The notes under the pieces are model-generated. The model ran no database searches. It saw only the letters and a program-made list of their open reading frames with translations, and was not told the origin of the DNA. The translations under genes were made by a program, and so were the position numbers. From Methanocorpusculum sp. (lineage in GTDB: Archaea > Halobacteriota > Methanomicrobia > Methanomicrobiales > Methanocorpusculaceae): DNA of 18,735 nucleotides. The stretch's first letter is position 1. Every line of letters starts with the position of its first letter. The stretch spans positions 1-18,735 of the forward strand of contig DALTWQ010000019.1 of assembly GCA_029987025.1 (NCBI GenBank), in the 5' to 3' direction. Below, piece by piece: positions 1 to 7,045 of this stretch.

Positions 1-1261
1 TCTGCGGAGACTGAACACCGGTTACGATAATCATAGTGCGCATCTTGCCCTGCATCTCAGGGTCAAGCTGAACTCCCCAGATGATACGTGCCGAGGGGTC
101 AATCTTGTGATAGACTTCCTGAACAACGCCTTCAGCTTCAACCATAGTCATGTCCGGCCCTCCGATGACGTTGATAAGGGCTGCTGTGGCACCTGTGATA
201 TCAACATCGAGAAGCGGAGAGCGGAGTGCTTTCTTGATTGAGTCGCTTGCCTTGTCTTCGGAATCGGATTCGCCGACACCAATCATTGCGATGCCGCCCT
301 GTTCCATAACAGTTCTGACATCGGCGAAGTCGAGGTTGACCAGTCCCGGGAGGGTAATCAGTTCAGTAATTCCTTTAACTGCACGCATTAAGACTTCATC
401 AGAAACCTTGAATGCCTGTGCGAGCGGGAGCCGCGGAACAATCTCGATGATTCTGTCGTTCGGAATAACAATAACAGTGTCAGCGACTTCGCGCAGACGC
501 TCAAGACCGATTTCAGCATTCTCCATACGGGTTGCGCTCTCGCTTGTGAACGGAAGAGTAACAACAGCAATGGTGAGTGCACCGAGTTCCTTTGCAACTT
601 TTGCGACAATGGGTGCAGATCCGGTACCGGTTCCTCCGCCGAGGCCTGCTGTCACGAACACCATGTTGCTGCCGCTGAGGGCCTGACGAATCTGGTCTTC
701 GCTTTCGATAGCTGCTTCTTCCCCTCTCTGAGGAATTGCGCCTGCACCAAGACCCTTTGTGGTCTGTCTGCCGATTAAGATACGCTTTCCGACTCTGCCG
801 CGAAGCATTGATAAGTGCTGGGCATCAGTGTTTAAGGCAAAGATTTCTGCGCCTTCGATACCTTCTTCATAGATACGGGCAACTGTGTTAGATCCCCCGC
901 CGCCACATCCGACTACGGAAATCTTAGTCTTCAGAGAGTTTAAAATCTCATCGAACTCGTCATCATCGTCAACGGGTTCAGTGTTCTTCTTCGGTGCGGT
1001 GATATTAAACTGGCTGGAGTAGTCAACCTTTTCCTGAGCTGCAGCAGGTGCTGCTGCTGGGGCCGGGGTGTATGACTTTACTTCCGGCCACGGGCGTGAG
1101 CTCTGAACAGTTGCCTGTGCCGGAACTTCTTCCGGTGCTGCCTTCTTTGCGCCGAGTTCAGCTTCAGCTTCAGCATCGTAAATTGCGGAGATTATTGAAT
1201 CGTCGCGTGCGACATCTTCAAACCGCTTGCGTGAAAGTGCTTCTTCAACAATTGATCTCAT
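1..1261 (-). CDS. ftsZ1: Cell division GTPase FtsZ1 (3' end beyond the window)
   Basis: Tubulin-like GTPase that forms the cytoplasmic division ring. I read 420 residues from an ATG at 1261 and the frame stays open to the left edge. The core starts near residue 113 (KISVVGCGGGGSN). The tubulin signature GLGGGTGTGSAP is at about 207-218, the nucleotide-binding PNDR at 267-270 and the T7 loop NLDFAD at 309-314. The last residues read (MRTMIIVTGVQSPQ) are near the usual end of archaeal FtsZ1, so little is probably missing. The first residues MRSIVEEAL resemble the start of haloarchaeal FtsZ1 as I remember it, which supports this start and the FtsZ1 subtype. Residues 10-112 form an unusually long extension: a predicted helix, then an Ala/Pro/Glu-rich linker and an acidic patch (DDDDEFDE, 98-105). 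The start overlaps the end of dtdA by 17 nt, which suggests translational coupling. A GGAG lies about 12 nt upstream. Confidence 0.95.
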   Translation of the reverse strand, partial: MRSIVEEALSRKRFEDVARDDSIISAIYDAEAEAELGAKKAAPEEVPAQATVQSSRPWPEVKSYTPAPAAAPAAAQEKVDYSSQFNITAPKKNTEPVDDDDEFDEILNSLKTKISVVGCGGGGSNTVARIYEEGIEGAEIFALNTDAQHLSMLRGRVGKRILIGRQTTKGLGAGAIPQRGEEAAIESEDQIRQALSGSNMVFVTAGLGGGTGTGSAPIVAKVAKELGALTIAVVTLPFTSESATRMENAEIGLERLREVADTVIVIPNDRIIEIVPRLPLAQAFKVSDEVLMRAVKGITELITLPGLVNLDFADVRTVMEQGGIAMIGVGESDSEDKASDSIKKALRSPLLDVDITGATAALINVIGGPDMTMVEAEGVVQEVYHKIDPSARIIWGVQLDPEMQGKMRTMIIVTGVQSPQ

Positions 1262-2591
1262 GAGTATAATTCTCCATTCCCGGGATTTCTATAGCGGTCT
1301 TTGCAACAGCGGTAACCATCTCAGGCAGAATTTCTCTTCCGTCTGCAAGAGTCACTGCATTTCCGGAAGCGAGCTTCCCGAAAAGCGGACCTGACGGGAC
1401 CCCTAACATGCGCGCGAGTCTGGGGTCAAACTGCCTGCGGATAACCGTAAGTGTGTTGCCTTCCACCACAGTTTCCTGTGAGCGTGTAATATATTGGATT
1501 GACAAGGCTATTAATGCAACTGATGTTTTCGCCGATTTTTTCTCATCAGTTAAAAAGATTGGCATTAGTTTCCCGCTCCTGCCGCTCGTGTGGAAGATAT
1601 CTCCTCTCTTCTCAAGCCATTCCATAAGGGTGCTGTTGTCTTTGCCGAAAGCAAGCGAGAATAAATCTGCAGGAACTTCAACTTTAGCGGGAGCTCCGTC
1701 TGAAATCATTCCGTGCGGATGAATTTTCAGCTCTTTGTCCAAATCAGCCGCGAATTTAAGATATTTTTCCCGGGTTTCGTATGACACATGATTGAGCTCT
1801 CTAAATTCACCTTCAGTGATTTCCGGAATGCCGAGTTCTTCGAGCATCTGGTAAATCCGCGCTGCCTCCTCTTTAGTCATCGCCTTTCTGTCAATGTGCG
1901 CGGCAGAAACACCCCCGGATTTTAAAGCCATCTGGGAAATCATCTCTTTTGTGACCGTTCCCGCATCGCGCGAGTGCATCATATGTCCGAACGCGCCTTT
2001 TGTTTCTTTTCCGATGACGCTCTGCCGCACTGCGTAATGTGTTCCTCCGAATCCAATCAGGGGAATTGTTTCAGCCGCCGGCTTTGCATAGAGTACGCTT
2101 TTTGCAGCAGCAGTGTATGCCTTTTCATCACTCCATTCTTTTTCGGTACTGCCTACCTCTACAAAGAATGACGGTACCGGGAAATCAGTAGGTCCGTGAT
2201 GAGTAATCTCATACGAGACGCGGTATCCGTCAGGCACAAACTTTACATGATTCTGCAGGACTGACTTCATCCAGGCGGGCGCGCAGAGCGACAGTTCCCG
2301 GTTGTTTCCGCCGAGCTGTGCAACCCCGAAGTTTCCGGCAGGATGAACGGTTAAAACCGGCACCGGATTTACGCTCGAGTGACGCGATACAATAATTACT
2401 AAATCCGCATCAGGATTAATGGCGTCTTTTCCGGTATTGATGATACGTTCGTCTGACGTATGAAATGTTACTTTGTTTCCGTCAAACAGAGGATATGCGT
2501 CTATACCGTTTTCTTCAATGAGTTTGTCGATTGCTGCACGGATGTTTCGTCCTGCAGGGTCCTGTTCCGAGTTAAGAATATCAATTATCAT
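1245..2591 (-). CDS. dtdA: D-aminoacyl-tRNA deacylase, archaeal/plant (GEK1) type
   Basis: Zn-dependent enzyme that hydrolyses D-amino acids wrongly charged onto tRNA, so it polices translation in the cytoplasm. The protein has 448 residues. The family motifs are clear: THHGPTD at about 130-136, PSFFVEVGSTEKEW at 140-153, and GFGGTHYAVRQ at 180-190 followed by GAFGHMMHSRD at 199-209. The His-rich clusters supply the expected metal or catalytic ligands. Minimal archaeal DtdA proteins are about 270 residues, so residues 210-448 are a C-terminal extension that I believe occurs in Methanomicrobiales homologues but whose role is unclear. The gene starts with ATG, 11 nt after the stop of the membrane acyltransferase, and its last 17 nt overlap ftsZ1. 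The three genes probably form one transcript. Confidence 0.9.
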   Translation of the reverse strand: MIIDILNSEQDPAGRNIRAAIDKLIEENGIDAYPLFDGNKVTFHTSDERIINTGKDAINPDADLVIIVSRHSSVNPVPVLTVHPAGNFGVAQLGGNNRELSLCAPAWMKSVLQNHVKFVPDGYRVSYEITHHGPTDFPVPSFFVEVGSTEKEWSDEKAYTAAAKSVLYAKPAAETIPLIGFGGTHYAVRQSVIGKETKGAFGHMMHSRDAGTVTKEMISQMALKSGGVSAAHIDRKAMTKEEAARIYQMLEELGIPEITEGEFRELNHVSYETREKYLKFAADLDKELKIHPHGMISDGAPAKVEVPADLFSLAFGKDNSTLMEWLEKRGDIFHTSGRSGKLMPIFLTDEKKSAKTSVALIALSIQYITRSQETVVEGNTLTVIRRQFDPRLARMLGVPSGPLFGKLASGNAVTLADGREILPEMVTAVAKTAIEIPGMENYTHEINC

Positions 2592-2602
2592 ATACTATCC
2601 GG

Positions 2603-3436
2603 TTATAATCCGCCCACACCGGTGATTGTGCAGTAGAGCATAAGAATACCCATGATAATCGGCATGTGGACAAGATAAATTATGAGCGTTACCATTCCGT
2701 TACCGGTTTTTGCAAGGAAACGGATGAACTTTTTCGGTTTATAGGTGAGTTTGAACCCGCGGATTCCATTCGGATAAAAGACGTTTCCAAAGCCGACTCC
2801 GAGCAGGAGAACACCTGCCCATGGCAGAATCGGGAAATAATCCGGCGTGTAGAGCAGGAACTCGGCGCTGTGGATTCCAAGCGGAAACAGCCACTCAGGT
2901 GATGTAATCTGCGGGATTAGGAGAATTCCTATCGCCATAAGAATCGCTCCGAATAAAATATTCCACTTCCGGAAACGAAGAAGAGGAATTGCTATCAGCA
3001 TGGAAATACCCAGCATATGCAGGAATCCGAATTTGATAAAGTTCTGACCGTCTGATACAATCAGCGAGAATATCCAGGTAACAAGAGTAATTCCCATGCC
3101 TATGGCAAAGAGAAGGAGGGCGCGGAAAACCAGGGTTTTATAATATTCTTTGTCAGTCTTGCCCTTAAACCGCATACGTTCGTGGCGAAGAACCATAGAT
3201 ATACCGGCAAGGATTACAAACACAGCTGTTCCGAATACATATGTATTGAAGACTGCAAGGAACCGGTCTGTTTCTTCAACGAGATGAAACATAACAAGTG
3301 CTGCTGCGAAATGAAAGAAAATCATTCCAATGATAGCTGCTCCGCGTGCAGCATCAATTTCCCAGTAGCGTTCGCCGGTGCTGTGTATTTCAGCAGGTGT
3401 TTCCGGCGTTATTGTTTTTGTCATGACTGTTTTCAT
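2603..3436 (-). CDS. Membrane acyltransferase, HGSNAT catalytic-domain/DUF1624 family
   Basis: Integral membrane protein of 277 residues, resembling the catalytic domain of heparan-alpha-glucosaminide N-acetyltransferase (DUF1624, PF07786). Members move acetyl groups across or at the membrane, and prokaryotic substrates are mostly unknown. The family opening WEIDAARGAAIIGMIFFH is at 25-42. Hydrophobic segments lie at roughly 33-52, 66-84, 102-126, 135-152, 158-175, 201-218 and 246-272. DYFPILPWAGVLLLG (199-213) and LIIYLVHMPI (251-260) match the pattern seen late in this family. An acetylated cell-surface glycan is a plausible target, but that is inference. The ATG at 3436 has no strong ribosome-binding site. 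A second in-frame ATG at 3424 is possible and would fit better with a weak TATA-like CATATTAT upstream. It is the first gene of the probable acyltransferase-dtdA-ftsZ1 operon. Confidence 0.75.
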   Translation of the reverse strand: MKTVMTKTITPETPAEIHSTGERYWEIDAARGAAIIGMIFFHFAAALVMFHLVEETDRFLAVFNTYVFGTAVFVILAGISMVLRHERMRFKGKTDKEYYKTLVFRALLLFAIGMGITLVTWIFSLIVSDGQNFIKFGFLHMLGISMLIAIPLLRFRKWNILFGAILMAIGILLIPQITSPEWLFPLGIHSAEFLLYTPDYFPILPWAGVLLLGVGFGNVFYPNGIRGFKLTYKPKKFIRFLAKTGNGMVTLIIYLVHMPIIMGILMLYCTITGVGGL

Positions 3437-3811
3437 TCATTGGTTGCAGAATAATATGAATGTGAGTGTTAATCAGGCGCTGTCCGGTTCAGATGCCGTA
3501 TCTGCGCACAAGTCCCGGTTTGTGTCCGCAATGTTGACACACGTTTGCGCCGCGGCCGGACTTTTTTCTGCTGCCGCTCTTATTTCCGTCGATGAAATGT
3601 ATCGGTCTGCTATGGTTTTCGAAAACAAATGAAACAAACCTTTAGATGTGTTCAAGCAGTATTTCACAGCGGGAAGTTCTGCTTTACCGCTCGAAAAACA
3701 GCTTTCTCAGTTATCAATATTTTTTGATTGTTTGTTTAATTATTAAATCTAAATTTCGAATAATTTTGACAAATAAATTAATTTATATTCTGAAAGTGCA
3801 TACAGGTTCTT
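3437..3811. other. Divergent intergenic region between acyltransferase and thiC
   Basis: This 375 nt stretch separates divergently transcribed genes. The right part (about 3715-3790) is strongly AT-rich and holds the thiC promoter. The left part is more balanced in composition and contains a bulged inverted repeat at 3503-3530 (arms TGCG-CACAA and TTTGTG-TC-CGCA). Short open frames of about 58-64 codons exist on both strands, but they show no recognisable protein family and no convincing ribosome-binding site, so I do not call a gene. Confidence 0.6.
3773..3811 (+). promoter_or_regulatory. thiC promoter with palindrome over the TATA box
   Basis: TTTATATT at 3782-3789 is a good archaeal TATA box. 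Its centre is about 26 nt before the thiC ATG at 3812, the usual distance to the transcription start, so the thiC message is probably leaderless or nearly so. A perfect 14 bp palindrome, ATAAATTAATTTAT (3773-3786), overlaps the BRE/TATA region, where a repressor would block TFB/TBP. It is entirely A/T, so chance is a real alternative. A leaderless transcript would leave no room for a TPP riboswitch. Confidence 0.5.
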
Positions 3812-5089
3812 ATGACAATTGTTGAAGATGCAAAACGCGGTTTAATCACCGAAGAGATGAAAGTCGTCGCCAAAGCAGAAGGTGTTACAGAAGATTTCAT
3901 CCGCCGCGGAATCGCAGAAGGGCATGTCGTAATCCCGATGACTCCCTACCGTAAAGTAAAACTATGCGGTATCGGATCCGGTCTTAGAACAAAAGTAAAT
4001 GCATCTATCGGAACTTCATCTGATATCGTTGATGTCGAACAGGAACTGGAAAAAGCGCGCCAGGCAGAACTTGCCGGAGCAGACTCCTTAATGGAACTTT
4101 CAACAGGCGGTGATTTCCTTGACATCAGACGCAGGGTCTGTGAACAGTCCCACTTATCTGTCGGATCTGTACCGCTCTATCAGGCCTTTATCGAAGCGGC
4201 ACGCAAGAAAGGAGGGGTTGTGTTCATGGATGAGGATGACCTCTTCAAAATCACCGAAGAACAGGCCAAACTCGGAACTAACTTCATGGCAATCCACACC
4301 GGTATCAACTATGAAACCGTAAAACGCCTGAAGAATCAGGGAAGGCACGGCGGTTTAGTCTCCCGCGGCGGTGCATTCATGACCGCGTGGATGCTCCACA
4401 ACGAACAGGAAAATCCGCTTTACAGACGCTTCGACTACCTCTTAGAGATTCTCAAAGAACATGAGGTTACTCTCTCATTTGGAAACGGCATGCGGGCAGG
4501 AGCCTGTCATGACGCAACCGACCGCGCTGCAATCCAGGAGTTGTTAATCAATGCAGAACTTGCAGACAAAGCACACGACTTCGGCGTTCAGTGTATTATG
4601 GAAGGTCCGGGGCACATTCCGCTCGATGAAATCAAGGCGAATGTCCTCCTGGAAAAACGTGTTACCAACAACAAGCCGTTCTACATGTTAGGTCCGCTTG
4701 TAACTGATATCGCACCCGGCTATGACGACCGCGTAGCAGCAATTGGAGCATCCGTTTCATCTGCTGCAGGTGCAGACTTCATCTGCTATGTAACACCTGC
4801 AGAACACTTAGCCCTCCCGACTCCGGAAGAAGTCTATGAAGGAGTTATGAGTTCCCGCATCGCAGCACACGTGGGCGACATGGTAAAACTCCCCAAGACT
4901 CGTGAAGCAGACTTGGAGATGGGGCACGCCCGCCGCGACCTTGACTGGGAACGCCAGTATGCTGTTTCCATGAACCCTGAAAAAGCACGCTGCATCAGAA
5001 ACTCCCGTATGCCGGCCGACAGTGACGCATGCACGATGTGCGGGGATTTCTGTGCAATTAAGATTGTACAGAAAAACTTCAACTTCTAA
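3812..5089 (+). CDS. thiC: Phosphomethylpyrimidine synthase ThiC
   Basis: Radical-SAM enzyme that rearranges 5-aminoimidazole ribotide (AIR) to 4-amino-5-hydroxymethyl-2-methylpyrimidine phosphate (HMP-P), the pyrimidine half of thiamine. It has 425 residues, the short archaeal form without the N-terminal domain of the roughly 630-residue E. coli enzyme. Diagnostic stretches are STGGDFLDIRR, GNGMRAGACHDATDRAA, MEGPGHIPLDEI, FYMLGPLVTDIAPGYD and YVTPAEHLALP. The C-terminal iron-sulfur ligands are C407, C410 and C414 in CTMCGDFC. This is CX2CX3C, one residue shorter than the CX2CX4C of characterised bacterial and plant ThiC. No other thiamine gene is nearby. It appears to be monocistronic, with its own promoter and a T-rich stretch after the stop. 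Confidence 0.95.
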   Translation: MTIVEDAKRGLITEEMKVVAKAEGVTEDFIRRGIAEGHVVIPMTPYRKVKLCGIGSGLRTKVNASIGTSSDIVDVEQELEKARQAELAGADSLMELSTGGDFLDIRRRVCEQSHLSVGSVPLYQAFIEAARKKGGVVFMDEDDLFKITEEQAKLGTNFMAIHTGINYETVKRLKNQGRHGGLVSRGGAFMTAWMLHNEQENPLYRRFDYLLEILKEHEVTLSFGNGMRAGACHDATDRAAIQELLINAELADKAHDFGVQCIMEGPGHIPLDEIKANVLLEKRVTNNKPFYMLGPLVTDIAPGYDDRVAAIGASVSSAAGADFICYVTPAEHLALPTPEEVYEGVMSSRIAAHVGDMVKLPKTREADLEMGHARRDLDWERQYAVSMNPEKARCIRNSRMPADSDACTMCGDFCAIKIVQKNFNF

Positions 5090-5121
5090 TTTGGAAGGAA
5101 ATCTTAAACCCTGTGGTAAGG

Positions 5122-5142
5122 GGGATTCTCTCTTATTTTTTA
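5122..5142 (+). terminator. T-rich terminator after thiC
   Basis: A pyrimidine-rich run ending in TTATTTTTTAG follows the thiC stop by roughly 40 nt. Archaeal RNA polymerase terminates at T-tracts without needing a hairpin. The next promoter lies just downstream, which fits separate transcription of thiC. Confidence 0.4.
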
Positions 5143-5220
5143 GATTAATTTATTCTAATCCGGTTTATCTTTCCGGAATTTTCTTCCGATTAAATACCGG
5201 CAGAATTTAAAAATTACCGG

Positions 5221-5264
5221 TCATGCCGGCATGAACTCACCTTTTATACACTTTCAGCGCTAAT
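5221..5264 (+). promoter_or_regulatory. Promoter and candidate operator of the hxlB operon
   Basis: CTTTTATAC at 5242-5250 is a TATA box. About 8 nt upstream sits TCATGCCGGCATGA (5221-5234), a perfect 14 bp palindrome of mixed composition, and so less likely to be chance than the A/T palindrome at thiC. Its position directly upstream of the TATA box suits an activator or repressor. The predicted transcription start (about 5271) falls just after the first ATG (5265). Translation may therefore begin at the second in-frame ATG, 5277. Confidence 0.5.
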
Positions 5265-5882
5265 ATGTATCAGATTATGAATCCGGAAGGACGTTCAGTA
5301 TCAAATATGATGCGGATTATGGCAAACCGCATTGACACCATAGCCACAGCGATTAATCAGGATGAAGTTGCTTCATTCATCAGCGGAATCCTGCAGGCAA
5401 AACGCATCTATGTAATAGGTGCCGGCCGCTCGGGACTTGTCGCAAAATCCTTTGCAATGCGCCTGATGCACACAGGATTTACTTCGTATGTTGTCGGTGA
5501 AACCATCACTCCGGCGGTTGCTGAAGGGGATCTTCTCGTTGCATTCTCCGGTTCCGGAAACACCAAATACGTTGCAGACATTGCAGAAACTGCAAAAAGC
5601 ATCGGTGTTAAAGTTGCCCTTGTTTCTTCAAACAAAGACTCCCGCGTCGGAAAAATTGCGGATTACTTCATCAAAATCGAAACTCAGCGCGACCCTATCC
5701 AGCAGGATACTCACGAGTATGAAATCCGCCAGATGCTTGGGGCATACCGCTCGTTTGCCCCGCTTGGAACTATCTTTGAAACGACTTCTCTTATCTTCAG
5801 TGATGCAGTAATATCTACGATTATGGAACTCAGAAAGATTGATGAAAGCGAACTGAAGATGCGCCACACTAACATCGAGTAA
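5265..5882 (+). CDS. hxlB: 6-phospho-3-hexuloisomerase-like SIS-domain protein
   Basis: SIS-fold sugar isomerase that interconverts D-arabino-hex-3-ulose 6-phosphate and fructose 6-phosphate. In many archaea this runs with hexulose-phosphate synthase in the reverse ribulose monophosphate direction to make ribulose 5-phosphate. The protein has 205 residues from this ATG. Motifs include VIGAGRSGLVAKSFAMRLMH (50-69), GETITP (78-83), the phosphate-binding SGSGNT (95-100) and PLGTIFETTSLIF (166-178) near the end, closing with MRHTNIE. An insertion at about 141-163 (after ETQRDP) makes it longer than the 180-residue Methanocaldococcus enzyme. In-frame ATGs at 5277, 5307 and 5310 are alternative starts; promoter geometry favours 5277. 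The partner synthase is not adjacent. The next gene starts 4 nt downstream. Confidence 0.85.
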   Translation: MYQIMNPEGRSVSNMMRIMANRIDTIATAINQDEVASFISGILQAKRIYVIGAGRSGLVAKSFAMRLMHTGFTSYVVGETITPAVAEGDLLVAFSGSGNTKYVADIAETAKSIGVKVALVSSNKDSRVGKIADYFIKIETQRDPIQQDTHEYEIRQMLGAYRSFAPLGTIFETTSLIFSDAVISTIMELRKIDESELKMRHTNIE

Positions 5883-5886
5883 TTCC

Positions 5887-7044
5887 ATGAAAAAAGAAAT
5901 AGAGCGGGCTGCATCTCTGTTTATTGCTGATGCCGCCCACAGATTCACGAAGAGGGTTACATCAATCGATATCTCCGGCATCAGAAAGATGTTTGAAGCA
6001 GCAGGACCTGATGCCATCAACATGGGGCTTGGAGAGCCTGACTTTGATACGCCTGAAAACATCAAAGAAGCAGCTATTCGTGCCCTTAAAGAAGGTAAAA
6101 CCGGATATACAAATAATGCCGGATTAAACGAACTGCGTGACGCTATTGCCGGCAAGCTCAAGCGCGAAAACGGACTTGAATATAAACGGGAAAACATTCT
6201 TGTTACCGCAGGCGGTTCCGGCGCACTGAATGCAGCAATATCCTCTCTCGTTGAAGAAGGAGACAAGGTCGTATTCAACAACCCGGGTTTTGTGTCCTAC
6301 GGTTCTCTTGCAGTTCTTGCAGGCGGAGTTCCGGACCCGGTTGAACTTAAAGCCGACTTCCACCTTGATGTTGAAGCATTAAAAGAACATTTTTCCGACA
6401 AAAGAACAAAGGTCATGGTTTTAAACAGTCCGGCAAATCCGACAGGAATGGTTGAAAAACCGGAAACCGTTAAAGCAGTTGTTGAAAGTGCTGCTGACTA
6501 TGGAGTAACTGTCATCTCGGATGAAGTCTATGAAAAGTTCTGCTACGGAGATGCGAAGTTCGTCTCCGCTGCAAAATTCGGAGACAACGTAGTAACCGTC
6601 AATGCTGCAAGCAAGACCTATGCCATGACCGGCTGGAGAATAGGATTTATGGCAGGCGATGCTGAACTGGTGAGTCAGGCGGTAAAAGTCCAGCAGTACT
6701 CTCTTGCATGTCCTCCGTCTATATCCCAGTACGCTGCTCTTGAAGCATACACAGGAGATCAAAGTTCTGTTGCTCTGATGAAAAAAGAGTACGAAGCAAG
6801 AAGAAATCTCTTAATCGAAGGTCTTCACGCATTAGGAATCGAGGCTGCAAAACCTGAGGGGGCATTTTATGCGTTCCCGAAGCTTGATGCAGAGACAGTT
6901 GCAAAAATTGTGGCATCGGATGTCATAATTACGCCGGGTACTGCATTTGGAAGCAGGGGTGCCGGATTTGCCCGGATGAGCTATGCCACATCACAGAAGA
7001 ATATCAGAGAAGCATTACGAAGAATCGAAAAGGTTGTGAACTAA
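5887..7044 (+). CDS. PLP-dependent class I/II aminotransferase
   Basis: Fold-type I aminotransferase of 385 residues, probably acting on an amino acid such as aspartate, an aromatic amino acid or alanine; the substrate cannot be read from the sequence. Visible motifs are GLGEPDFDTPE (48-58), YTNNAG (74-79), the cofactor-anchoring NPTG (184-187), SDEVY (211-215) and ASKTYAMTGWRIGF (241-254), in which K243 should form the Schiff base with PLP. FARMSYA near the end carries the carboxylate-binding Arg. The first 20 or so residues precede the usual family start (RVTSIDISGIRKMF), and no later ATG would remove them. The gene sits 4 nt after hxlB and 1 nt before the M42 peptidase, so the three are almost certainly co-transcribed. 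Confidence 0.88.
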   Translation: MKKEIERAASLFIADAAHRFTKRVTSIDISGIRKMFEAAGPDAINMGLGEPDFDTPENIKEAAIRALKEGKTGYTNNAGLNELRDAIAGKLKRENGLEYKRENILVTAGGSGALNAAISSLVEEGDKVVFNNPGFVSYGSLAVLAGGVPDPVELKADFHLDVEALKEHFSDKRTKVMVLNSPANPTGMVEKPETVKAVVESAADYGVTVISDEVYEKFCYGDAKFVSAAKFGDNVVTVNAASKTYAMTGWRIGFMAGDAELVSQAVKVQQYSLACPPSISQYAALEAYTGDQSSVALMKKEYEARRNLLIEGLHALGIEAAKPEGAFYAFPKLDAETVAKIVASDVIITPGTAFGSRGAGFARMSYATSQKNIREALRRIEKVVN

Positions 7045-7045
7045 T

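Noticed and set aside
150..686. 178-codon open frame on the plus strand
   Set aside because: It lies antisense to the FtsZ GTPase core, whose frame shows clear family motifs; the peptide (Ser/Ala/Thr-rich) has no recognisable family.
3456..3667. Two short open frames in the divergent intergenic region (about 58 and 64 codons)
   Set aside because: They overlap on opposite strands, have no family resemblance or ribosome-binding site, and such lengths are expected by chance here.
3640..3811. TPP riboswitch upstream of thiC
   Set aside because: TATA-to-ATG distance of about 26 nt leaves no leader, and I find no thi-box-like conserved core in the AT-rich sequence.
5628..6281. 217-codon open frame on the minus strand
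   Set aside because: Antisense across hxlB and the aminotransferase, both certain genes; low-complexity Ser/Ala-rich peptide and no promoter or ribosome-binding site.
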